A stretch of DNA of 28,104 bases, from positions 1 to 28,104 of the forward strand of contig URAP01000023.1 of assembly GCA_900545935.1 (NCBI GenBank). Reading direction: 5' to 3'. The position numbers were made by a program, and so were the translations under genes. The DNA comes from an uncultured Eubacteriales bacterium (GTDB lineage Bacteria > Bacillota > Clostridia > Oscillospirales > CAG-272). Each line of letters opens with the position of its first letter. The stretch's first letter is position 1. Positions 7,129 to 15,094 of this stretch are shown here, piece by piece. Under the pieces are notes generated by a model. It did no database searches. It was not told the origin of the DNA and saw only the letters and a list, made by a program, of their open reading frames with translations.

Positions 7129-7343
7129 AACGTATCTCCAGTTTCTGATTGGCCGGCAAAGATGTCACCAATACATCGACGGCAGCGGTAGTGATCGTCG
7201 AGCTCGACTACATAGTCTTGTATTTCAAAGACTCCTTTGATTTTTCCGATCACTTCAGGCTTGTTGCTTTATCATCGTTCATCATATTTAGGGGATTTTT
7301 CGACTGCACATTTCTTGACAATTCCACTTCTTGACAACTCCAT
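7125..7343 (-). pseudogene. Disrupted small ORF with two consecutive in-frame stops
   Basis: From the ATG at 7343 the frame encodes 23 residues (MELSRSGIVKKCAVEKSPKY plus DER). It meets TGA-TAA at 7274-7269 and then stays open for 47 codons to a TGA at 7127-7125. The second part contains VFEIQDYVVELDDHYRCRRC, which looks protein-like, with paired cysteines. An alternative is that only the second part is expressed, from the GTG at 7253, giving 42 residues, although no Shine-Dalgarno is seen there. The end overlaps the TTG start of the next gene. Family unknown. Confidence 0.4.
7312..7337. repeat. Two direct copies of a 10-bp sequence
   Basis: TTCTTGACAA occurs at 7312-7321 and again at 7328-7337, a 16-bp period. 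The two copies lie inside the disrupted small ORF. Each contains TTGACA on the plus strand but no -10 follows at the right distance, so I do not call a promoter. Confidence 0.6.
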
Positions 7344-7361
7344 ATCGCATGCCGAGCGCAC

Positions 7362-7393
7362 TAACAAAAGGCGACCACAATTAGTGATCGCCT
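7362..7393 (-). terminator. Terminator after the DNA methyltransferase gene
   Basis: On the minus strand AGGCGATCAC and GTGGTCGCCT form a 10-bp stem with one mismatch around TAATT, followed by TTTTG. It begins 8 bp after the methyltransferase stop, so it separates the restriction-modification operon from the small-ORF string. Confidence 0.72.
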
Positions 7394-7401
7394 TACTCTT
7401 T

Positions 7402-8394
7402 TCAATTCTTTATTTCCTTCTTGATATCAGACATTTCAGCCTTTAAAGCCTTCTCGATATTATCAAGTTCTTCCAACCTCTTCTCCATCCATTCTACAGG
7501 ATACTTTGAAATTGTATCGTTTCCTGACGGCTCATATATTCTCTGATATATTGGTCGTGTTTTCAATTCATCCTTAGATAGCGTATCTATACGTTCCAGT
7601 CCGATATCGATGTACTCTTGCATTAACTCGGTTCCGAAAGCTCTGCGATTATTCTTTAGAGCGGCTAACAGAGTACTTCCCACTCCGGCAAACGGATCAT
7701 ACACTATGTCATTTTCATTTGTTAATGCAAGTACGCAACGTTCCACAAGTTCGATAGGAAATTGACATGGATGTATAGTTTTTTCCGGATGATTTGATTT
7801 CACATTTGGAACATCCCATATTTGACGCTCCCAATCATCATATAATCTTTCAATAGTTGCTTGCCATACATCCTCAGGGTTTTTACCTTTGGGATTTCCC
7901 GATAATTTTCCCTTATTCTCACCTTTATATGATTTTTTCCCCGGATACTTTGAAGGTATCCTAACATCATCAAGATTAAATGTGTAATTATCTGTTTTGG
8001 AAAACCAAAGGATTGTTTCGTATCGTCCAGAAAAACGCTTTTCACATTGTAAGCCATGACCAAAATGCCATATTATGCGATTTCTCAACTGCATCCTATA
8101 CTTCTTAAATATCTCGTAGTAATATATGTCCAAAGGATATACTTCCTTTGTGACAGGATCAATATAATTGCCCACTTCCCAACAAATGCTTCCATCATCA
8201 GAAAGTGTTCTGACTGATTCTGCAATAATTGGTTCTATCTTCTCAAGATATTGTTTTAATGATGTAACCGTTTCATACTCTTTCCCGATATTATAAGGTG
8301 GTGAAGTGATAATAAGTTTTATGGTTGAATCCTTCTGCTTTTTCAAGAAACTTAGTGCATCTTTTTTTTCATATTTGAAAGCTTTTAATTGCAT
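7402..8394 (-). CDS. Type II DNA methyltransferase (beta-class amino-methyltransferase) of the BglII-like system
   Basis: A 330-aa modification enzyme transferring methyl from S-adenosylmethionine to an exocyclic amino group of DNA (N4-cytosine or N6-adenine). Catalytic motif IV is TSPPYNIG (residues 30-37), SAM-binding motif I is DPFAGVGST (233-241), and HPCQFP (208-213) is motif X-like. The order IV-(target recognition)-X-I defines the beta class. TSPPY is common in N4-cytosine enzymes, and M.BglII is such an enzyme, so N4-methylcytosine is the better guess. The last ~35 residues look like a coiled coil (WMEKRLEELDNIEKAL and onward). The ATG at 8394 is led by a strong AGGGGGG site. It starts 19 bp after the endonuclease stop, forming one operon, and should protect host DNA from it. 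Confidence 0.93.
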   Translation of the reverse strand: MQLKAFKYEKKDALSFLKKQKDSTIKLIITSPPYNIGKEYETVTSLKQYLEKIEPIIAESVRTLSDDGSICWEVGNYIDPVTKEVYPLDIYYYEIFKKYRMQLRNRIIWHFGHGLQCEKRFSGRYETILWFSKTDNYTFNLDDVRIPSKYPGKKSYKGENKGKLSGNPKGKNPEDVWQATIERLYDDWERQIWDVPNVKSNHPEKTIHPCQFPIELVERCVLALTNENDIVYDPFAGVGSTLLAALKNNRRAFGTELMQEYIDIGLERIDTLSKDELKTRPIYQRIYEPSGNDTISKYPVEWMEKRLEELDNIEKALKAEMSDIKKEIKN

Positions 8395-8413
8395 TATAGT
8401 TTCCCCCCTATAC

Positions 8414-9400
8414 TTATACTAATTTTTCTATTCTTTGTATACGTATAAGTCGTGCTGGCGGATTATCCTTTATTATATAATATTTATCGCTTGCCTCGCC
8501 TTTTTTCTCCATAAGTTTATCATTTTGTTTTATCAGTTTCTTAATTTCTTTACTCTCATCGTCTAATCCATCTTTTTTCAATTCCAGATATGTTTTGTTG
8601 AGATCATCTATCTGGAATTGTATTTTATCAACTTTAGCTTTTGCTTTTGCTATCTGTTGATCCCATTTTTTCTGATCTTCAGCTTTTGCTTTTTTCATTT
8701 GACCAAACAATTTATATTTATCAGAATGAGCAAGAATATTCCTTAACTCTGAGTCCGTAAAATCACATGGATCCGTGCTAATACAATCATCAGATTCTAT
8801 TCCGAGAATATAAACCGGAACAGAAGGATTGTTTCTTCCTTCTCTTATAACATTTGTAACTTCATTTTCATACCATGCAACTCCGGTATCCATGCACATC
8901 ATCATTCTATGTGTTGGTATTATTTCTATACCTACTTCTATATCATCCCTAATATAGAAGAATGTGTGTTTAACATGTAAATCGTACGCCACGCTAAAAT
9001 ACTTTCCAAATTGCACTTCTACAGCAATTCTATCTTTTAAAAAATCAACCTGATTAAATGATTTTAGCGGTTCCTGGTTGTTTTCAAGAATTATTCTTTT
9101 CTGTTCTTCCGCATCTGATATCTTCACTATCTCTTTGGTAGTACTCTGATCTGATGTTACATAGTAGGAAGTCTTAAATTCTTCCCAGCCTTTTTCCGTC
9201 AATCTGTCCTTGATCTCTGAATTTAATGCTTTCTGATCATAATAAATTAGTCCAAGATTTGCCTTATCACAACTCACCTTAAGAAAACGATTAGCATCAA
9301 CATCCTTAAGACAGTCCTCTATCTCTCGAATTAAATTCTCTTTTCTATAGTACAAATACTCTTCAGCATGAAGATGATTATAACTGTACTCTATTCTCAT
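8414..9400 (-). CDS. BglII/BstYI-family type II restriction endonuclease with C-terminal coiled coil
   Basis: A 328-aa protein resembling BglII/BstYI endonucleases. The core reads VDFLKDRIAVEVQFGKYF, then a stretch typical of the family (YDLHVKHTFFYIRDDIEVGI, PTHRMM, then VTNVIREGRNNPSVPVYILGI). Asp119-x8-Glu128-x-Gln130 matches the spacing of the BglII active site (Asp84, Glu93, Gln95), in which Gln replaces the usual Lys. BglII itself is ~223 aa; here about 100 extra residues (225-328) form a Lys/Glu-rich probable coiled coil. The expected target is an RGATCY-type site such as AGATCT, but specificity is inferred from the family only. The ATG at 9400 has GGAGG 6-8 bases upstream. First gene of the operon with the methyltransferase; no controller gene is seen. 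Confidence 0.88.
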   Translation of the reverse strand: MRIEYSYNHLHAEEYLYYRKENLIREIEDCLKDVDANRFLKVSCDKANLGLIYYDQKALNSEIKDRLTEKGWEEFKTSYYVTSDQSTTKEIVKISDAEEQKRIILENNQEPLKSFNQVDFLKDRIAVEVQFGKYFSVAYDLHVKHTFFYIRDDIEVGIEIIPTHRMMMCMDTGVAWYENEVTNVIREGRNNPSVPVYILGIESDDCISTDPCDFTDSELRNILAHSDKYKLFGQMKKAKAEDQKKWDQQIAKAKAKVDKIQFQIDDLNKTYLELKKDGLDDESKEIKKLIKQNDKLMEKKGEASDKYYIIKDNPPARLIRIQRIEKLV

Positions 9401-9596
9401 AATACCCCTCCATTTACCGCAAGGTATCCATAATAATTATTATATCTGAAAATATCAAATTTAAATTATAAAAGAACTAAATAAGATTTAGCCCTTTTAT
9501 TAGTCAACTTTCTGCCAGTTTTCATTATTGGGGTGTAAACTAGGTGCGTTTCTCGGTTTTCTTACATCCTACAACGCCCTATTCTGCCCCGCTTTC
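9401..9596. other. Spacer between lysS and the restriction gene (island edge)
   Basis: 196 bp holding the AT-rich leader of the restriction operon and the right edge of the island. TATAAT-like boxes occur on the minus strand at 9444-9439 and 9470-9465, but neither has a good -35 box at 17 bp. No hairpin terminator for lysS was found, so the island may have removed it or lysS transcription may enter the restriction genes. Confidence 0.45.
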
Positions 9597-11093
9597 TTAG
9601 TTCAGGCTCTTCATTGTGGGGAAAAGCAGCACATCGCGAATAGCGGCGGAGTCGGTCAGCAGCATACACATACGGTCAATGCCGAATCCGATGCCGCCCG
9701 TAGGGGGCATACCGATCTCGAGAGCATTGAGGAAGTCCTCGTCGGTATGGTTTGCCTCCTCGTCGCCTGCGGCGAGAAGCTGCTCCTGCGCGGCAAAGCG
9801 CTCGCGCTGATCTATCGGGTCATTAAGCTCGGAGTAGGCATTCGCCATCTCCCAGCCGTTCATGAAAAACTCGAAGCGCTCGACATACTCGGGGTCGTCC
9901 GGCTTGCGCTTGGTCAGCGGCGATATCTCGACCGGGTGATCCATGACAAAGGTCGGCTGAACAAGATGCTCCTCTACATACTCCTCGAAAAAGAGATTGA
10001 GTATATCGCCCTTCTTATGGCGCTCCTCGTAGTGGATACCGCGCGCGTCTGCTGCGGCGCGAGCCTCCTCGAGGCTATGTATCTCGCGGAAATCAACACC
10101 GGAATACTCCTTGACCGCATCGACCATCGTTATGCGGCGGAAGGGCTTGCCGAGATCCATCTCGACACCGCCGTAGGTGATCTTCGTCGTGCCGAGCACC
10201 TCAAGCGCGACAAAGCGATAGAGATTCTCGGTGAGATCCATCATTCCGTGATAGTCGGTATATGCCTGATACAGCTCCATAAGCGTAAACTCAGGATTAT
10301 GGCGGGTGTCAAGTCCCTCGTTACGGAAAACTCTGCCGATCTCATAAACGCGCTCGAGCCCGCCGACGATAAGACGCTTGAGATAGAGCTCGAGCGAGAT
10401 ACGGAGCTTCAGATCCTCGTCAAGCGCATTGAAATGCGTTTCGAACGGACGCGCGGACGCACCGCCCGCATTTGCAACGAGCATGGGGGTCTCGACCTCC
10501 ATGAAGTCCTGCGTTGCAAGATATTTTCTTATCGCGCTGATTATCTTGGAGCGCTTGATGAAGGTATCGCGTACCTCGGGATTGACGATAAGATCGACAT
10601 AGCGCTGTCGATAGCGCATATCGGTATTGGTAAGACCGTGGAACTTCTCCGGCAGTATCTGAAGGCTCTTGGAGAGCAGCTCGATACGCTCTGCATGGAT
10701 TGATATCTCACCGGTCTTGGTCTTGAACACATTGCCGACAACGCCGATTATATCGCCGCGGTCGAGCCGCTTGAAGTCGGCATACGCCTCCTCACCGAGG
10801 CTGTCGCGGGCAACATAGACCTGAATAGCGCCTTCTCTATCCTGAACGCTGCAAAAGGACGCCTTGCCCATTATGCGCTTGCTCATCATTCTGCCGGCGA
10901 CCGAGACCTGTTTGCCCTCGAGCTCGTCGTAGCGCTCCTTTATCTCCGCGCTGCGGTGCGTAACGTCATATTTCGTTATAACAAAGGGGTCGCATCCTGC
11001 CGCCTGAAGCGCTGCGAGCTTTTCCCGCCGCACGCGCAGCAGCTGACCGGGATCCTGCTCCGCCTGAACATCCTGATTTCTGTTATCTGCCAT
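9597..11093 (-). CDS. lysS: Lysyl-tRNA synthetase, class II
   Basis: LysRS (498 aa) charges tRNA-Lys. An N-terminal OB-fold anticodon-binding domain (about residues 60-160, VSVAGRMMSKRIMGKASF) precedes the class II catalytic core. Motif 1 lies around IRKYLATQDFMEVETPML, motif 2 is VYEIGRVFRNEGLDTRHNPEFT, and motif 3 is GGIGFGIDRMCMLLT near the C-terminus (PTMKSLN end). Length is typical. The ATG at 11093 has AAGGA about 10 bases upstream. It lies 36 bp after greA, a pairing common in Firmicutes, so the two are probably co-transcribed. Confidence 0.98.
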   Translation of the reverse strand: MADNRNQDVQAEQDPGQLLRVRREKLAALQAAGCDPFVITKYDVTHRSAEIKERYDELEGKQVSVAGRMMSKRIMGKASFCSVQDREGAIQVYVARDSLGEEAYADFKRLDRGDIIGVVGNVFKTKTGEISIHAERIELLSKSLQILPEKFHGLTNTDMRYRQRYVDLIVNPEVRDTFIKRSKIISAIRKYLATQDFMEVETPMLVANAGGASARPFETHFNALDEDLKLRISLELYLKRLIVGGLERVYEIGRVFRNEGLDTRHNPEFTLMELYQAYTDYHGMMDLTENLYRFVALEVLGTTKITYGGVEMDLGKPFRRITMVDAVKEYSGVDFREIHSLEEARAAADARGIHYEERHKKGDILNLFFEEYVEEHLVQPTFVMDHPVEISPLTKRKPDDPEYVERFEFFMNGWEMANAYSELNDPIDQRERFAAQEQLLAAGDEEANHTDEDFLNALEIGMPPTGGIGFGIDRMCMLLTDSAAIRDVLLFPTMKSLN

Positions 11094-11129
11094 GTCGGGT
11101 TACGTCCTTTCTGCAAAAGCTCTGCCGTA

Positions 11130-11603
11130 TTACTTAGATATCTCGAGCACCTTGAAGTGACGCTCGCCGGTGGGGGTATATGCCGTAACGTCCTCGCCGA
11201 CCTTGCAGCCCATGAGCGCGCTGCCGATAGGCGACTGGTCGGATATCATGTGCTTGAGCGCGTTCGCCTCGGACGAACCGACAACGGTGTACTCAAGCTC
11301 CTTGTTATTCTTGATGTCGTGAAGCTTTACCTTGGAGCCGACGTTTACGGCATCGTTGGTAAGCTCGTGCTCGCTGATGACCTCAACATTCTCGAGCATA
11401 GCCTCAATCTCGACGATGCGCGCCTCGACCTTTGCCTGCTCCTCGCGAGCCTCATCGTACTCGCTGTTCTCCGAGAGGTCTCCGAGCGCTCTCGCAGCCT
11501 TGATAGCCTCTCCTACTTCTCTGCGTCGGATAGTCTTAAGAAAACGGAGCTCGTCCTGCAGCTTCTTGTAGCCCTCATTGGTAATCTTATTGATCTTTGC
11601 CAT
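11130..11603 (-). CDS. greA: Transcription elongation factor GreA
   Basis: GreA (157 aa) rescues backtracked RNA polymerase by stimulating transcript cleavage. The N-terminal coiled-coil hairpin spans about residues 5-75 and carries acidic tip residues (LSENSEYDEA, the conserved NAEY-like motif). The C-terminal FKBP-like domain contains GSKVKLHD, YTVVGSSEAN, ISDQSPIGSALMG and VGEDVTAYTP. Length is typical. The ATG at 11603 is preceded by AAAGGAT at ~8 bases. Lies between the S41 protease gene and lysS; its leader contains two small GC-rich hairpins. Confidence 0.98.
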   Translation of the reverse strand: MAKINKITNEGYKKLQDELRFLKTIRRREVGEAIKAARALGDLSENSEYDEAREEQAKVEARIVEIEAMLENVEVISEHELTNDAVNVGSKVKLHDIKNNKELEYTVVGSSEANALKHMISDQSPIGSALMGCKVGEDVTAYTPTGERHFKVLEISK

Positions 11604-11642
11604 GTCGTTTTATCCTTTCAAACTTGAATTTATTTATGTTCT

Positions 11643-11685
11643 GCGGCTCCCGCCGCGGGTAATGCATTTGTCGGTGCCGCACCGA
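11643..11685. repeat. Pair of GC-rich hairpins between the S41 protease gene and greA
   Basis: Two back-to-back stem-loops: GCGGC-TCCC-GCCGC (11643-11656) and TCGGTG-CCG-CACCGA (11671-11685). Neither is followed by a T-run on the minus strand, so they are not obvious terminators. They resemble the hairpin units upstream of asnA and may belong to one dispersed intergenic repeat family. Confidence 0.5.
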
Positions 11686-11688
11686 AGA

Positions 11689-12903
11689 TCAGTTTGTCAG
11701 CGAATTGTATGCCGCCGTCAGCTGATTATCGTCACGGTCGGCTATCCTATAGCGATTGGTCGAAGATGTTACATCGTCCGGCTCAACTACGATATCCGGC
11801 GTAATTCCTACCCCGTCGTAATTTTCCGAGTAGGGCGGGTCATAGTATGCGGTAGTCACGCGGATAGCAGAGCCGTCCGGGCGCTGCGTTATCGTCTGCA
11901 TACAGCCCTTGCCGTAGGTCTGAGTGCCGACTATGACAGCCTTGCCGTAGTCCATCAGAGCGCTTGTAAACAGCTCCGCCGCACTCGCGGTATTGCCGTT
12001 TACGATAACTGCCATCGGCATATCAAGCTCCTCCGCATCGGAGGAAATAGTCTCGGTATCGCCCGCCTTCGGCACAACGTGAAGTATCGGTCCCTCTGGC
12101 AGCAGCTTATCGAGTATCGGAACGATGCTCGTCAGAGCACCGCCGAGATTGCCGCGCAGGTCGAATATCAGAGCCTCCGCTCCGCGCTCGCGCAGCGCCG
12201 CTATCGCCTCGTCGACCTGACTCTCCGTTACGGCATCAAATGACGAGATGATGATAAGTCCGACATTGCTCGCCTCGCCGCCCTGCTCGCCGTACATTCT
12301 GTACATGACATTGCGCTCGGTAACGTGGGCGCGCGCTACGGTAAAGGTCTGCTCCGCGCCGTCGCGAAGCACCGTGAGTGTGACCGATGTTCCCTCCTCG
12401 CCGCGCACACGCGAAAGAACGGCATCCTCGCCTATCTCTGCGGCGTAGTCGTCTCCTACCTTATAGATAAGATCGCCCGGCTGCATGCCGACCGAGGCTG
12501 CGGGAGAATCCGGGAATACATCCACCACCTCGAGCAGACCGCTGTCACTGTCCTCTATGACCGAGACACCGATACCGACAAAGTCGCCCTCGAGCCCCGC
12601 TTCAAGCTCTGCAAACTCATCCGCCGTCAGATACTCTCCGTAGCGGTCGCCGGTAGCGAATACGAAATACTTCATGCTCAGCTCGTCGAGCTGCTCCTCG
12701 TCGACATCGCCGTTGTACAGCGACAGAAAATCGTCGTGCAGCGCGTTCATCTTGCCGCCGAACGAGCTCTCGTATTCTGTTTTCAGCGAATCAAGCTCCG
12801 CCTTGTTCTTAGCGCGATAGGTCGTGCTCGTTATCTGAAAGGTAATTATCGCGGACAGCAGCACGGATGCCGCCGTTATCGCAGCGCAGGTTCTTTTCCT
12901 CAT
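11689..12903 (-). CDS. S41-family carboxy-terminal processing protease with PDZ domain
   Basis: A 404-aa serine protease of the CtpA/Prc type, anchored outside the membrane by an N-terminal hydrophobic segment (residues 6-24). A PDZ domain runs from about residue 105 to 190 (GIGVSVIE, SPAASVGMQPGDLI). The tail-specific protease core follows, with FDLRGNLGG at 248-256. The catalytic dyad fits Ser307 (NGNTASAAELF) and Lys332 (TYGKG). Such proteases trim or degrade exported proteins from their C-termini. The frame also opens with a GTG at 12909, but GAGGTG sits at proper distance only for the ATG at 12903, so that start is used. It begins 15 bp after the SGNH hydrolase gene. Confidence 0.95.
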   Translation of the reverse strand: MRKRTCAAITAASVLLSAIITFQITSTTYRAKNKAELDSLKTEYESSFGGKMNALHDDFLSLYNGDVDEEQLDELSMKYFVFATGDRYGEYLTADEFAELEAGLEGDFVGIGVSVIEDSDSGLLEVVDVFPDSPAASVGMQPGDLIYKVGDDYAAEIGEDAVLSRVRGEEGTSVTLTVLRDGAEQTFTVARAHVTERNVMYRMYGEQGGEASNVGLIIISSFDAVTESQVDEAIAALRERGAEALIFDLRGNLGGALTSIVPILDKLLPEGPILHVVPKAGDTETISSDAEELDMPMAVIVNGNTASAAELFTSALMDYGKAVIVGTQTYGKGCMQTITQRPDGSAIRVTTAYYDPPYSENYDGVGITPDIVVEPDDVTSSTNRYRIADRDDNQLTAAYNSLTN

Positions 12904-12918
12904 ATTCACCTCAAATTA

Positions 12919-13977
12919 TCAGCTGATAAGAAACGCGCTTATGCGCTGCGGTTCTACCGCCGTTCCCGCCTCGCCGTCGATATACACTCGCACGGTATGC
13001 TCGCCGTATTCAAGCTCGCAGGGCAGCGCGCACTGCATCGGTCTGCGGCAGCAGGTCAGCTCAAGCGGCTCGCCGCCGTCTATCTGCCATCTAAGCAGAT
13101 TTGAGTCGGGAGTGAGGGTCACATACAAGCCCACCCGTCTGCCGACAAAGCGCAGCTCCATCCACTCGCCGGCAACAGATGCCTCATAATAGTGCGGATA
13201 GTGTCCGAGAGGCGAATCGTGGTAGCTCCATCCGCTGCTCGCCGCAGCCTCCGACGAATCAACGACACGAGCCTCGAGCTGATCGTATATCGATCGATAG
13301 GGAGGAAGCTGCTTCTCCTCGAGCGCATCCGGCGTATCGCCGTCAAGCTCTGACGTAAGGAGACGGAATACAGCCTCCGCACAGACGGCATAGCCGTCGT
13401 CGTTCGGATGAACATTATCCGCAGTCAACGCAAGCCAATCGCCGCCGTGCTCCGACCATACCGCAGAGCGCAGCGCGTCTCCTATCGAGACCGACGGTAT
13501 GCCGTAATAATGCGCAACAGCCGAATGTGCCGCACGGCTCTCAAACTCCGCTCCGGCACGGACATCGTCGTCAACAAACTTCGTCATTGTATAGACAAAG
13601 ACGATATCGGCTGTCGGGCAGCGGCTCCATATCTTACGGACGATGCATTCCATAGACGTATGAATGCTCTCGTAGACCCATCCGTAGTCGTTAACGGCAA
13701 ATTCGATAAAGTACAGCTGCGGAAGAGACTCGCCCTCCGGCATAAGCTCGCTCTCAAGACGATAAACACCGAAATCCGAGCCGGTGCCGCCTATCGCTCT
13801 GTTGCGAAAGTCAAGATCTGCATTCGGATATTTATTCTTGAGCCATTCGGCGGTCCGACCCGCCCAGCTTGTCTTGGTCGGATCGGAGGAGCCTGCGCCC
13901 TCGGTTATCGAACCGCCGAAAAAGCCGACGGTTAGTGCACGATCGTGATTTAAGCGGTATACGGTATTCTTGAGCAT
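12919..13977 (-). CDS. SGNH/GDSL-type hydrolase (esterase-like), probably acting on carbohydrate esters
   Basis: A 352-aa SGNH hydrolase. Block I is FFGGSITEGAG with nucleophile Ser23, block II is AIGGTGS (61-67), block III is EFAVND with Asn96, and block V is DNVHPNDDGY with Asp187 and His190. The part after about residue 210 looks like a separate beta-rich domain (WMELRFVGRRVGLYVTL, WQIDGGEP, GEHTVRVYIDG). No signal peptide is visible, so it is probably cytoplasmic. The frame is open back to a TTG at 14046, but that lies in a hairpin and lacks a Shine-Dalgarno. AGGGGG lies 6 bases before the ATG at 13977, which also starts right before the conserved strand. Sequence alone does not give the substrate. 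Confidence 0.88.
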   Translation of the reverse strand: MLKNTVYRLNHDRALTVGFFGGSITEGAGSSDPTKTSWAGRTAEWLKNKYPNADLDFRNRAIGGTGSDFGVYRLESELMPEGESLPQLYFIEFAVNDYGWVYESIHTSMECIVRKIWSRCPTADIVFVYTMTKFVDDDVRAGAEFESRAAHSAVAHYYGIPSVSIGDALRSAVWSEHGGDWLALTADNVHPNDDGYAVCAEAVFRLLTSELDGDTPDALEEKQLPPYRSIYDQLEARVVDSSEAAASSGWSYHDSPLGHYPHYYEASVAGEWMELRFVGRRVGLYVTLTPDSNLLRWQIDGGEPLELTCCRRPMQCALPCELEYGEHTVRVYIDGEAGTAVEPQRISAFLIS

Positions 13978-14047
13978 ATACATCCCCCTATCGACGCCGC
14001 GGTAGACGTCAAAATTTTCGGTTTGATTTTTATCGAAATAATGCAAG

Positions 14048-14070
14048 ATATCTCGAAAAAGCCGAGATAT
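14048..14070. repeat. Hairpin between asnA and the SGNH hydrolase gene
   Basis: ATATCTCG and CGAGATAT form a perfect 8-bp stem around a 7-base loop, 3 bp after the asnA stop region. On the minus strand it is followed by CTTGCATTATTT, not a clean T-run, so it may be a weak terminator or an RNA-processing/stability element. Confidence 0.5.
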
Positions 14071-14073
14071 ATC

Positions 14074-15078
14074 TCAGAGCAGCGGAATGCCTCCGCGCTC
14101 GCATGCCTCGACAGTCTCGCTGTCCCATACCGAGACCTGAACCTCGCCGATATGTGCCTTTTGCAATATCAGCATACACAGCCGCGACTGTCCGATACCG
14201 CCGCCGATGGTCAGCGGAAGCTCATCCGCGAGCAGCATGCGGTGATATGTAAGACTGCGGCGATCGTCGGCTCCGAGCTCGCTGAGCTGTCTGTCAAGCG
14301 ACTCCGCATCGACACGTATACCCATTGAGGAAAGCTCAAAGGCACAGTCGATAACATCATTCCATACAAGGATATCGCCGTTCAGCTCCCAATCGTCGTA
14401 GTCGGGTGCTCTGCCGTCATGGCGTGTGCCCGAACGAAGCAGTTTTCCTATCTGCATAACGAACACAGTCCCGTGCTCACGAACTATCTTATTCTCGCGC
14501 TCCTTAGGCGAGAGCTCGGGATACATATCCTCAAGCTCCTGAGCGGTAACAAAGAACACATCGCGCTCGATTCGGCAGGACAGCTGCGGGAATTTCGCCT
14601 TGATAGCATCATTCGTGTACGAGACGGCTGCAACAATGGCACGAACTGTATTTTTCAGCGTCTCGATATTGCGCTGCTCGCGCGTGATGACCTTTTCCCA
14701 GTCCCACTGGTCGGTATAAACCGAGTGGAGGTTGTCGAGATCCTCGTCGCGGCGGATAGCGTTCATATCGGTATATATGCCCTCACCGGGAGCAAAGCCG
14801 TAACGCATCAGCGCCATGCGCTTCCACTTGGCAAGCGACTGTACGACCTCTGCGACCGTATCAACTCCCTTGATATCAAAGCTGACCGGACGCTCAACGC
14901 CGTTAAGATTATCATTGAGTCCCGATGCGGGATCGACAAACAGCGGCGCGGTTGCGCGCTTCAGGTTAAGTGCGGTAGCGAGCTCGCGCTGAAACGACTG
15001 CTTGAGATCACCTATCGCGGTCTGAGTCTGATAAAGGTCGAGTATCGGGGCATAGCCCTCGGGGATATAGGTATGCAT
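14074..15078 (-). CDS. asnA: Aspartate-ammonia ligase (asparagine synthetase A)
   Basis: AsnA (334 aa) makes asparagine from aspartate, ammonia and ATP with a class II aminoacyl-tRNA-synthetase-like core. Seen: LNLKRATAPLFVDPASGLNDNLNG, VERPVSFDIK, ALMRYGFAPGEGIYTDMNAIRRDE, LHSVYTDQWDWE and the C-terminal LPLTIGGGIGQSRLCMLIL. Length fits the family (~330). The ATG at 15078 follows GAGGAA. Transcription probably starts near 15207 at a perfect promoter, giving a ~130-nt leader with three tandem hairpins, which suggests leader-level control. Firmly identified. Confidence 0.98.
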   Translation of the reverse strand: MHTYIPEGYAPILDLYQTQTAIGDLKQSFQRELATALNLKRATAPLFVDPASGLNDNLNGVERPVSFDIKGVDTVAEVVQSLAKWKRMALMRYGFAPGEGIYTDMNAIRRDEDLDNLHSVYTDQWDWEKVITREQRNIETLKNTVRAIVAAVSYTNDAIKAKFPQLSCRIERDVFFVTAQELEDMYPELSPKERENKIVREHGTVFVMQIGKLLRSGTRHDGRAPDYDDWELNGDILVWNDVIDCAFELSSMGIRVDAESLDRQLSELGADDRRSLTYHRMLLADELPLTIGGGIGQSRLCMLILQKAHIGEVQVSVWDSETVEACERGGIPLL

Positions 15079-15094
15079 ACTTCCTCATTTCTAA

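Larger units (their letters stand above)
5870..9560. other. AT-rich accessory island with restriction-modification system and small unknown genes
   Basis: The sequence turns visibly AT-rich soon after the isomerase promoter and returns to the GC-rich core just before the lysS stop. Gene content changes with it: a restriction-modification pair plus short unknown ORFs, some using TTG starts. No integrase, transposase or tRNA attachment site is visible. Near the edges, GTGTTACACC (about 5895-5904) and the reverse complement of GGTGTAAAC (about 9532-9540) form a weak inverted match that might be remnant element ends. Boundaries are approximate. Confidence 0.6.

Noticed and set aside
7149..7334. 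61-residue plus-strand ORF in the island
   Set aside because: It overlaps a minus-strand frame that has protein-like composition and couples to the next gene; no ribosome site precedes its ATG.
7312..7337. Plus-strand promoter at the duplicated TTGACA sequences
   Set aside because: No -10-like hexamer lies 16-18 bases downstream of either copy.
13978..14046. Longer SGNH hydrolase starting at TTG 14046
   Set aside because: The TTG borders the hairpin after asnA and lacks a Shine-Dalgarno, whereas AGGGGG is correctly placed for the ATG at 13977.
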